From Pachyseris speciosa (taxonomy: Eukaryota > Cnidaria > Anthozoa > Scleractinia > Pachyseridae), in NCBI GenBank assembly GCA_016490735.1, contig JAEMWC010000007.1, forward strand, positions 1,030,001 through 1,094,000: 64,000 nt of DNA, written 5' to 3'. Positions 55,319 through 64,000 of this stretch are shown piece by piece. Both the position numbers and the translations under genes were made by a program. Position 1 is the first letter of the stretch; the number at the start of each line of letters is the position of its first letter. Under the pieces are notes generated by a model. The model ran no database searches. It saw only the letters and a list, made by a program, of their open reading frames with translations, and had not been told where the DNA came from.

Positions 55319-56170
55319 TTGCAGATAAAAATTTAGGCAAATGTTCTATATCTTTTCTGGTTCATCCAGGTTGAGGTCCTGGCATCACTGTATGCCTGAG
55401 TGCTTCTGGGATATATAACATGAACATTTTTTAAAGTGCAGATAAAAATCTAGGTAAATGTTCTATATCTTTTCTGGTTCATCCAGGTTGAGGTCCTGGC
55501 ATCACTGTATGCCTGAGCGCTTCTGGGATATATAATATGAACAGGTTTTTGAAATGCAGATAAAAATCTAGGCAAATGCTCTATATCTTTTCTGGTTCAT
55601 CAAGGTTGAAGTCCTGGCATCACTGTATGCCTGAGCGCTTCTGGGATATTTAACATAACAGTTGTTTTTGAAATGCAGATAAAAATCTAGGCAAATGTTC
55701 TATATCTTTTCTGGTTCATCCAGGTTGAGGTCCTGGCATCACTGTATGCCTGAGCGCTACTGGGATATTTAACATAACAGTTGTTTTTTGAAATGCAGAT
55801 AAAAATCTAGGCAAATGTTCTATATCTTTTCTGGTTCATCCAGGTTGAAGTCCTGGCATCACTGTATGCCTGAGCGCTTCTGGGATATTTAACATAACAG
55901 TTGTTTTTTGAAATGCAGATAAAAATTTAGGCAAATGTTCTATATCTTTTCTGGTTCATCCAGGTTGAGGTCCTGGCATCACTGTATGCCTGAATGCTTC
56001 TGGGATATATAACATGAACATTTTTTAAAAGTGCAGATTAAAATCTAGGCAAATGTTCTATATTTTTTTCTGGTTCATCCAGGTTGAGGTCCTGGCATCA
56101 TGCCTGAGTGCTTCTGGGATATAACGTGAACAGTTTTAAGAAGTGCAGATAAAAATCTAGGCAAATGTTG
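55319..56170 (+). repeat. Tandem array, ~118-bp unit, about 7.3 copies
   Basis: The unit begins GCAGATAAAAATCTAGGCAA and contains TTCTGGTTCATCCAGGTTGA, GTCCTGGCATCACTGTATG and CTTCTGGGATAT. Starts at 55,321, 55,438, 55,556, 55,675, 55,795, 55,915, 56,033 and 56,145 (the last partial). Period varies from 112 to 120 because of small indels in a T run. Confidence 0.95.
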
Positions 56171-57146
56171 TAAGCAGGTATAATGACCAAAACGTTTTAC
56201 ATTTGGTACATTTCTTTGCTGAACAATAACGCGTTCGGATGAAATGTTTTTTTTTCGAGAACGTTTTCCTTACTTTAATGCCCTTCAGAGTAATTTAGTC
56301 CTTGGACAGTTCGCCAGCATTTTTCAAGTTAAACAAATTTTAACAATCTGGAAAGAACTGGAAAAAGGAGAAGTTATATTTTGAAATGATGATTTCGATA
56401 CCGTCGCCGTTGTCGCTTTTCCTGCCAAGGTCGGTTTCGGAAGTCGAATACTGAGACTTCCACTTCGATATTTTGCCGAGATTATTGATCGGATAGTTCA
56501 AGTTTTGTTCATGGGCACGCAACGATATCACAGCGAATTATTTTAGCTCAGTGATGTTTATTTACTTTCACGGTGTTCAAGAAGGGTAATACTTGCAGAC
56601 TGATTTGTGTAAAATATTCGCAAATATGTTGAGTGAATTAGCGTTCAAAAGAGATATATCTCCCTCCAAAAACAAAACACATAATAGGGCCGTTTATATG
56701 GCCACGACTTACATAAGACGCGAACACTCCGAATAAATGGTACAAAATCTACGTTCACGACCTTCTCAAGCTGCGGCTTATCCTGGCCTAGGAGTTTTTA
56801 CTCACAGTCACTTTTCGTGTGCATCTGGTCTAAAGATAGAATTTAATTAAACTCTCGCTATAAATAAAGGTTCACGTTTAAGGATTATGACAGATAAGCG
56901 TGAAAATTGACGCCCCATATCAAACACAAACGAGTAACAGAGGCGATCCAATTACATTGGAATGTTCAGAGTAGCTGGATATCCTGCTGAGATTGGTGGA
57001 AAATTGCCCCCAATCTCAGCGGGATGCAGAGGTATTTTTGTGGTTGCTAAGAACCTCTGGCTCGTTATGAGCGACGGGGTAGCACAACTCGTAAATGGAG
57101 TAAATCAGCTCGAGCGAGTGCAATCCTACCAAGATTGAATTTGTGC
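56171..57146. other. No recognisable gene
   Basis: A minus frame (56,340-56,531) has no known motif. Nothing else supportable. Confidence 0.4.
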
Positions 57147-57345
57147 GACTGATCGCAGCGACAAAATTCTGCCGCAGCGACAACGATTTTCACAAAAATT
57201 CACCACGTGAGACGAGGCGAATTGTTGCAGCGACCTGTCCCCGCGACGTGTCGCAGCGACTTGTTTTGTAGGCAGTACACACGGAGCGACTTGTCGCATG
57301 GACCTGTCGCTGCGATTTGTCGCCTAGTATGTCTCGGCCTTTACT
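57147..57345. repeat. GTCGC/GCGAC-rich dispersed element
   Basis: About ten copies of GCGAC or GTCGC in both orientations (CAGCGACTTG, CGACTTGTCGC). The internal inverted repeats would fold. Similar small elements are common in coral DNA; boundaries are uncertain. Confidence 0.55.
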
Positions 57346-57941
57346 CCCAAAAAGTCGAGCGTGATCTAAGAACGGCGGTTAATAATTTCAAACGAATTCC
57401 AGCGAGCGCGATCCAGAATTCAAAATGGTGTTCCTTTTGTCGAAACAAAACAGTTGTCATTTCTTTCCCATCAGCCGAACTTTGCGCGCTGGATCCAATA
57501 ACTGTACATAAATATTTTGCCTGGCGCGATGAATAGATTGAAGGAACGCTTAGCTTGTTGCTTTATTTTACATTGATTAATGACAAATCTTTCTTACTAG
57601 TTTTCTGTTTTTACTTTTCCAGGCCGTTGTGAGTTTTTGAAAGCGGCAAATTTACTTTAAGATGTGCGAATATGCTAGACAATAGCAAACACAATAGCAC
57701 CAACGTTTATTGTTTTCACGTCCCGCCACCTTCAAGTTAATGAGAATAACCTAAATTCCCCTCGGAAAATAGCGCGCGTTTATCGTAGCCGTCTTAACCA
57801 ATGGGACTCGTCCCTCTCATGCTCTTTAAAAAACAACGCAATGTGACAGACCTAAGATATTTCGTCAACTGCAAGTAAATGTCCCGAGAACAACTGGCAT
57901 TAAATTCTGGGCGATGAGATAAAGCTTCCACGGCCTATATT
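57346..57941. other. No recognisable gene
   Basis: Tail of a plus frame (to 57,536; SKWCSFCRNKTVVISFPSAE) not recognised. Otherwise nothing. Confidence 0.35.
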
Positions 57942-58609
57942 CATCCCGCAAACGATGAGTTGTCAATACAGTATTCAAATGAAATGACTCAGCTATCGAG
58001 CTTTCGACGACGTCATGGAGCCTTCATCAAGTGATCCAGTTGTGACCTTTGCCTACTGAATGTCATGTCCCAATTTGTTCTGGTACAGGACTGGAAGTTC
58101 GAATCCCTGGTCTCGTTTACTTCATTTGGATCCTAAAAGTCGTCGCTCTTTTTGGTTTGTTTGTTTGTTGTTGTTGTTGTTGTTGTTTTTTTTTTTTTGG
58201 AGGGGGGGGGGGGGAAGGACTTATTCAATGAAGAAAAGCCAGTGCGAAGTTTTATCGAGCGATTGTGGACGGCTTTAGTTTTCGCGAAACTATCGAGGTT
58301 TGTTCTCAAAGAACAATTACACATACAGCAAATATGAGATGTCACTAGGCTTTCTCCTCTCCTTACTTCCTCCCTTACCTTTCTTACAATCAGTTTATCG
58401 TTCAGTTTCGTACTTATTTTCCCATAGCCATCCCACTTTAACTCTCTCGGAAAGAAGAGAACTACTACTCAGGTAGTTCTTTGTCCAGGATTTGGTGCAC
58501 TCGGAATCGGCGGAAATGAAAATGAAAACAAAATTGCCCTTCCCTTTAGAACGCAGAAAAAAAAAAGAACTTTAAATTTACGATCAACATCACACATAAT
58601 TCTAGTTAC

Positions 58610-58732
58610 CAGTGCACGTTGTTCCATTGCCGATGAATCCTGAGGTGCAGGTACAGTTGTAGGACCCCACAGTGTTACTACACACAGCATTGACGTCACA
58701 ATCATGGGTATTGCTTCCACATTCATCAGTAT
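58610..58732 (-). CDS. EGF-like domain exon (copy 1)
   Basis: A 123-bp phase-1 exon, TCTATAAG acceptor and GTAACTAG donor. It encodes TDECGSNTHDCDVNAVCSN, VGSYNCTCTSGFIGNGTTC, TG: six cysteines with the calcium-binding DEC start and the N, Y/F positions for beta-hydroxylation. Extracellular. The gene's other exons would lie at higher coordinates (5') and lower coordinates (3'); none is recognised nearby. Confidence 0.85.
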
Positions 58733-59750
58733 CTTATAGAGACAGAAAAATACCAGGATACCCAAGAAGACCTTTTATTTCGAACAAATGCTAAAACGTA
58801 TTTTTATATAGAACTTAATATCATATAACAATAATTTTCCGTATACGCTAACTAAATTTATATATGAGTGCCAACTGCTTTGTCTGTGACACCTATACAT
58901 TTTAAACGCTGGTTCTCCAAATATTTAATGATTTAAGCATTTCACGCGGGTAATTTTACCACATAAACAGAGATACTTGGTCAAAAACTTGACAAGAAAG
59001 CACTTAACTAGTTTCTCCTGTTCTCTGACGTGTGTTTAAGCTTTCTGATCCTATATTCTTTCCGCAAACGAGGAGTTGTCAATACAGTATTCAAATCAAA
59101 TAACTTAGCTTTCGAGCTTTTGACGACCTCATGGCGCCTTAATTAAGTGATCCAGTTGTGACCTTTAACTACTGAATGCCATGTCACAATTTCCTCTGGT
59201 ACAGGACTGGAAGTTCGAATCCCTGGTCTTGGTTATTTCATTTGGATCCTAAAACTTTTCGTTTTCATCGTCGCTCGTTTTGGGGGGGGGGGGGGGGGGG
59301 AGAAAACTGGTTCAATGAAGAAAAGCCATGCTAAGTTTTTCGAGTGACTGTGGTTGGCTTTCGTTTTCGGGAAGATATCGAGTTTTGTATCAAAGAACAG
59401 TTACAAATATAGAAAATATCAGATGTTACTAGGCTTTCTCCAGCATTGAAAAATTTACCTGCTTTGTTTCTATTCCGCCCTCACTCCTCTCCTTCCTTCC
59501 TCCCTCACCTTTTCAACATTAATCACTCAGTTTCGTGCTCAATTTCCCATACGCATCCCAATTTAACTCTCTCGAAAGAACTATTACTTATAGTAGATCA
59601 GATAGTTTTTTTTGTCCAGGAATTGTCGCAATCGGAATTGGCGGAAATGAAAAGCAGAAAGAAAATACCCTTCCCTTTAACATGCATAAAAAATAAAAAA
59701 ATAAAAATAAATTAAAAGTTACGAACAACATCATAAATAATTCTGGTTAC

Positions 59751-59873
59751 CAGTGCACGTTGTTCCGTTGCCTATGAATCCGGATGTACAGGTGCAGTTG
59801 TAGGACCCCACAGTGTTAGTACACACAGCATTGTCGTCACAATCATGGGTATTGCTTCCGCATTCGTCAGCAT
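59751..59873 (-). CDS. EGF-like domain exon (copy 2)
   Basis: Paralogous to copy 1 (ADECGSNTHDCDDNAVCTN), with identical length and phase and both splice sites kept (GTAACCAG donor). A few substitutions, mainly at surface positions. Transcript order places it 5' of copy 1. Both exons appear usable, so the protein would have at least two near-identical EGF units. Confidence 0.85.
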
Positions 59874-60330
59874 CTTATAGAGACAGAAAAAAAGTGCCAG
59901 GATAAACGATACAACGCAATGTTAAATTAGTAATAACAATCAGTAGTGAATTGTTTAACAACAAGAATAACTTTTATTTCGAGCAAATTCTAAAACGTTT
60001 TTTTGTACCTCTTGCAAAATAGAGAAAATAAATAAAATAGTAACAAAGATAGTTAAAATAAATAGATAAATGGATAAATACATATATAAATGTCAGTAAA
60101 TAATTACGATAAATAGGGTTACTGCCAATGGATATAGAACCTAATATAATATAACTATAATTTTGCGTATACGCTTATTAAATTTATATATCGGTGCCAA
60201 CTGCTTCGTCTATGACACGTTTACATTTTAAACGCCTGTTCTCCAGATATGTTCGTAAATAAGTAACTAAATAAGTAACTGCAACAAGCCAGCTTTAATC
60301 GATTTTACAAGTTCATTTAAAAAGGGTTGC
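59874..60330. other. No recognisable gene
   Basis: AT-rich intron-like sequence with AAATAGATAAATGGATAAAT. Nothing supportable. Confidence 0.45.
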
Positions 60331-60577
60331 TGTAGCAGCCCCAGTGCGCCGCTACGTTTGTAAAGCCCGGAAAAGCGTAAGTTTCTTACTCGTTTTCTTG
60401 TCCTTTATTTTCGTTTTCCTTCGTTTACAGTTCTTTGTCTTGTTATTCAGTTTAGACAGTTCTAGTTGTAAGGTATTGTAAGGTATTGTAAGGTGTTAGA
60501 TGAGAGAGATCACGGAATAAACTTAGCCTGTTCAAGCCAAATGGGTTTTGTGGTTTGTTCGGACCCGCGCCGGTACA
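60331..60577 (+). repeat. Putative 5' LTR of a BEL/Pao element
   Basis: Starts TGTAGCAGCCCC and ends CGGTACA (TG...CA), with AATAAA at 60,516 and a GTAAGGTATT direct repeat. The gag-like reading begins about 120 bp downstream. The 3' LTR is outside the window, so this is inference from position and ends. Confidence 0.5.
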
Positions 60578-61361
60578 GTCAAAAGCCTTTCCGTTAGAAT
60601 ATTTCGTTGTAAACAGTGTCGATAAACACTCAAACCGGTATCAGTATTCTGTGAGGCCCATTCGTCTTCGAACGATGACTTAAAAGGGCCGTGAATTTAA
60701 TGTAGAAATACGAAAAAAAGGCGGCTGTGGATTGCAGGAAAGAATTCCGTCGCAAGTTCCCCGTGGTTGAGAAATTAATCACCGAATCAAGCAATCGTGG
60801 GACAATACAAAGCGAATTACAAGTGCTAAAGGACTCAGCAGACAAAACGATGCAAGAATTTGTGAATTGCAGATTAAATTTAGCTAAAAACCAGAGGAGA
60901 TAAATGAAATTACGAAGAAACAACATGAAGTACAGAGCTCTTGGGAGAAAATTCGTGCCACTGTTTCTCATCGCTTAGAGCGCCTGAAATTGAAGGAAGA
61001 GATAAAATCAAACTCGTCACGCAGGTCTCGTAAATGAAAGCTCTCACAAACGTCGGATAAGAGTTCATCGTCATCAATAGATGCTCTGCTCGAAATAAAA
61101 ACTAAGCGAGCCGCTTTGAAACAAAAAATTACTTTTTTCCGACACAATTAAAGAGCAAGAAAAAACTCTCCCAAATTTATAGTTGAAACAAGATCTCAGT
61201 GAAACTATGGCCAAAGAAGCAGTCTACGCAGAAGTTTTAACTGCAGTAAATGAAGACGAATTACACTCACAACCACCCACGGGCTTCGTAAGCATCGTAG
61301 ATAGTTTCCTGCACGACTAAGAACCTTCCGTTGCCAATGTGCTTCTTCTATCTCATGCTTC

Positions 61362-61590
61362 AGTTGCTGTCACACAGACTTCAGTGTCATTTGCTGTCAC
61401 GCAGACTTCAGTTTCAGTTCCTGCCACGAAGACTTCAGTTTCAGTTCCTGCCACGCAGACTTCAGTTTCAGTTGCTGTCACACATACTTCAGTTTCAGTT
61501 CCTGTCACGCAGACTTCAGTTTCAGTTCCTGGCATGCAGACTTCACTTCCAGTTCCTGCCAGGCAGACTTCAGTTTCACATCCTTGCCAG
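61362..61590 (+). repeat. 27-bp coding minisatellite in the BEL/Pao gag
   Basis: About eight in-frame copies of (V/A)TQTSVSVP (CACGCAGACTTCAGTTTCAG with a variable 7-bp joint). Period 27 keeps the frame. All three forward and some reverse frames stay open because of the repeat, but the gag frame is the likely coding one. Confidence 0.85.
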
Positions 61591-61944
61591 TGAGTACATC
61601 CTTGATCATCCAAGTTGCAGGGTCTAGTTGATAAGCTTCCCGAATGGTTCAAACTTAAGTGGTCAGCAAAAGTTCAAAAGTTGCAACAATCACAAGGGCA
61701 TAGTGCGTTTCCATCCTTTTCGGAATTTGTAAAGGAAGTCACTTTCCACGCTAGACGAATAAACATTCCTCAGATCTCCCAAATGCCAGTTATTACACAG
61801 CAACCATAAGAGTGCAACAAACATATTAACCACCCTTCCCTATAAGGAAACGCAACGTTCTAGCCACAGACAAGGCCCGGCAGCTACAACATTGACGACT
61901 TAAGCATCACCTAGCACAAGACGCAGTTTGGGAACAGATGCGTT

Positions 61945-62465
61945 CAAAAAAGTACATACATACATACATACATACATACATACATACATACATACATACA
62001 TACATACATACATACATACATACATACATACATACATACATACTTATCCTCTCCCCGTCGGGGCTTTTCAGGGATAGGTTACTTCACTGGCCGGGGGACT
62101 TGACCAGACTGCTAGTGCAGTTTACAATTAATGAAGTAACTAATGAGTTCCCCCGTAATGTAGATATCTAGGACAGACACTAGGGGTGGTCACAGGCAGA
62201 GTTTTGTTACGTCCCTAGTGGTTCTTTTACGTCCCACAGAATCAGATCAAGTGAAAGTACTGTGAGACGGGGCCTACGGTTTATCGTCCTTATCCGAGAA
62301 GACTAGAAAGTCTAACCATTTGTAGATATCATTACAAAGGCAGCACTTTCTCGTCAGTTATTTTTAAGACCCTGAGTGCTGGTCCGGCCGGGGTTAGAAC
62401 CCGCGACCTCCCGCATGGTAGTCCGGTGCTCTACCACTGAGCTAACCGGTCTGCGGTTAGCTCAG
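61945..62465 (-). repeat. tRNA-derived SINE with (CATA)n tail in BEL/Pao gag
   Basis: The reversed head at 62,385-62,455 has GGTTAGCTCAGTGGTAGAGC (A box) and GGTCGCGGGTTCTAACCCC (B box); the anticodon loop CTACCAT resembles a glycine or related tRNA but the acceptor stem is mismatched. Body shared with 23,390-23,725 (CTCGGATAAGGGCAATAAAC-type block reversed at 62,275). The tail side is ~90 bp of TACA repeats (61,952-62,043). It separates two gag segments that belong together. Confidence 0.8.
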
Positions 62466-63429
62466 TCTCTAAGCCACTAGCCTCTCCTGATGACCAACGC
62501 ACAGTATTCACACCCAAGCAAGCTTTCTGTCCTTATCACAGAACGAAGTCTCATAATTTCGACGACTGCCAGAAATTTCGCGACCTAGATTTCGAAGAGC
62601 GAAAGAGATTCTTGTTCAGAAACAGATTCTGTTTCAAGTTCGTCAATTCGAACAAGCATATTGGCAAAAACTGTGATCAAGGTCTACCTCAATGCAAAAT
62701 ATGTGGAAACAGACATGCTACACTCCTCCATGATCCGTCAAGGTTAGAGAACAAGGCCACTCCAACTTCTTCAGCCTGTACTCAAGTATGCAAAGAAGGA
62801 CCAGTCCGTTTCTGTGCCAGAATTATCTTGTTGAAGGTGTCAAATCAATCAGATCCCTCAATAGAGACCTTAACATATGCGGTAATGTAAGACCGATCCA
62901 CCGATGCGTTTGTGACGGACAATCTCTTGAATGAATTAAGTATCGATGGGCAAGAAGTTAACCTGAAAGTGAAAGGCAACCAAAGGAACCGAAAGACGTC
63001 ACGACTCCCCAGCAAATTCGTGAGATGATGGAACTCGATTATGGCGAATTACTCCACACTCGTAAGATTCATGGAACGGAGCAAGTTTAATCAATTGAAG
63101 ATAAACGCTTCTGTTAGATCCTAAGTACGGGGATACACAAGAATCAGTTAGGAAATTGGGAGACGCCGTTACCTTTTAAAAAGGATGAGATCAACCTTCC
63201 GAAAAACCGTGAACAGTGCGTTAGAAGACTTCTGTACCTAAAGAAGAAACTGAGTAAGAATCAGAAAGCTAAAAAGAACTACATCGACTTCATGGAAAAG
63301 ATCTTTGATCGCCGTCACGCCAGTGTTGTCCCAGCCGAAAACTCACAACTCCTCCTGGTAAAGTGTGGTATCTTCCGCATTTTGACATTTACCGCCCTAA
63401 AAAGCCTGAGCAGGTGCGGGTTGTCTTTA

Positions 63430-63849
63430 AAGTGCCTATGAAATAAAAAAAAAATTCGTGTTGTAATATGTTAGTTTATCATTTTCTGATTCTTAATGCG
63501 TAGGTTTTAGTCAGTAAAACATTCACAACGAGGAAAAAGTCGAACCGAGAGTTTTAAATTTGGCGCCAAAAAGTGTCTCCATCTTGCGAGCAGGCAAGCG
63601 ATCGTATTACAAAGCTATGACGTAGAAATGCTTCGAAAACACGAGTGTCTTGGCATTTCCTACGTCATAACCATTGTTCTGAGCAAAGATTCCTTCCCAG
63701 TCCACGGGACACGATTTAGTGAATTCTGAGGTTCTTTGGAGGGCCAAAAATTCCGCTTTAGTTGATTTTGCGAGATTTCTTTTGTCATTTCGTAATTATG
63801 ACACAAGCTTCAAAAATTTGAAAAATAATTTTTTACTTCATAGGCACTT
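63430..63849. mobile_element. Short TIR element in the BEL/Pao RT
   Basis: Ends AAGTGCCTATGAAATAAAAA and, reversed, AAGTGCCTATGAAGTAAAAA, with TA at 63,428-63,429 and 63,850-63,851 as target duplication. RT coding stops on its left side and resumes within ~12 bases on its right. Interior has no ORF; contains GGCGCCAAAAAG and CCGCTTTAG. Probably mobilised by a mariner-like or other TA-targeting transposase. Confidence 0.85.
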
Positions 63850-64000
63850 TAGCAATTAGTCCTTAAACAAGCACCTTCTTCAGGGACCCGACCAAATGAA
63901 TTCCCTCACCGAGGTGTTGACGAGGCTCAGCAAAGAGGAAGTTGCGCTTAGCTGGAACAAATGTTTCACAGCTTTTATGTAACGCGTGACTGCAGAGACT

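Larger units (their letters stand above)
57942..59880 (-). repeat. Tandem segmental duplication carrying EGF exons, period ~1.14 kb
   Basis: 57,942-58,740 and 59,060-59,880 align over intron and exon: GAGTTGTCAATACAGTATTC, GTGATCCAGTTGTGACCTTT, GTACAGGACTGGAAGTTCGA, a poly-G run, a CAATGAAGAAAAGCC block and then the EGF exon. Copies differ by point changes and indels, so the duplication is not very recent. Confidence 0.85.
60640..64000 (+). mobile_element. BEL/Pao LTR retrotransposon, decayed, interrupted
   Basis: Successive broken frames: a coiled gag start (60,715-61,035: KLITESSNRGTIQSELQVL), a 27-bp repeat tract (61,362-61,590), gag LVDKLPEWFKLKWSAKVQKL with FVKEVTFHARRINIPQIS (61,618-61,806), SINE insertion (61,945-62,465), then CPYHRTKSHNFDDCQKFRD and a zinc knuckle (CKICGNRHATLLHDP) at 62,530-62,740. 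Next comes the start of the aspartic protease (A17-type) region (CARIILLKV, then TDAFVTDNLLNELSIDGQ), followed by the pre-RT region DFMEKIFDRRHASVVPAE and PKKPEQVRVVF. A TIR element (63,430-63,849) splits the RT, which resumes as NKHLLQGPDQMNSLTEVLT. Stops and shifts throughout. Confidence 0.85.

Noticed and set aside
48002..56170. CRISPR-like arrays
   Set aside because: The units are contiguous tandem repeats without unique spacers, in a eukaryotic context.
58469..58765. 98-codon minus ORF starting MGILVFFCLYK
   Set aside because: Wrong frame over the EGF exon; the cysteine pattern and splice sites define the true frame.
61339..61652. Threonine- or Leu/Gln-rich ORFs in other frames of the gag repeat
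   Set aside because: The 27-bp period keeps several frames open; only the frame continuous with gag motifs is plausible.
62385..62455. A working glycine-type tRNA gene
   Set aside because: The acceptor stem is mismatched and the body is shared with the SINE at 23,390.

Overview
This looks like nuclear DNA from a stony coral or a close cnidarian relative. The support is spliced EGF, PAN and ALK-type glycine-rich exons with phase-1 GT/AG borders, plus a very dense mix of retrotransposons (CR1/L2-like, L1-like, Penelope-like, BEL/Pao), Crypton-like domains, short TIR elements and tRNA-derived SINEs. The organism is inferred from gene and repeat style; no species marker was seen. Nothing indicates a prokaryote: there are no operons, rRNA or CRISPR. 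Domain names below come from recognising motifs by eye, without a database search.

Layout. 1-290 is a ~41-bp minisatellite whose inverted relative lies at 13,674-13,860. Much of the window belongs to one repeat family, here called E: 942-4882, 6266-8355, 8847-13227, 24218-27259 (interrupted), 31,900-32,640, 38,527-39,500, 40,669-45,748 and 45,751-54,785 (interrupted). Complete copies have ~150-bp terminal inverted repeats starting GCGGAGCTCC, rich in CGA, between TA dinucleotides. Short copies are ~1.6-2.1 kb. Long copies (4-5 kb) are a short copy plus a second module ending in the same terminal motif.

Host-like genes, all on the minus strand: (a) 16,336-19,289, a signal peptide with PAN/apple domain, a Cys-containing exon ending in a YCDM motif, and EGF exons, one intact, one decayed and one truncated; (b) 21,344-22,210, a two-exon zinc protein resembling the N-terminal zinc region of RAG1; (c) 36,948-37,842, a terminal exon with an ALK/LTK-type glycine-rich domain; (d) 58,610-59,873, two EGF exons in a ~1.14-kb tandem duplication. 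Several frames are broken by single-base changes in homopolymer runs, which could mean assembly error rather than gene death.

Retroelements: CR1-like 3' end (5155-5827, with a 4-bp target duplication), Penelope-like pieces (14,141-15,290 head-to-head; 20,480-20,640; 31,314-31,586; 51,800-52,120), non-LTR 3' ends (19,470-20,388; 28,472-29,585), an L1-like C-terminus (33,562-34,140) and a decayed BEL/Pao element (60,331 to the window end) broken by a SINE and a short TIR element. Crypton-like domains lie at 24,503-25,135 (two exons inside a TIR-bounded insertion) and at 34,937-35,297.

The most unusual structure is a 6.5-kb insertion (46,130-52,664) that splits an E copy. It has imperfect inverted ends and carries a ~150-bp hairpin directly against a ~25-copy array of a 98-bp repeat. 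No transposase was recognised in it.
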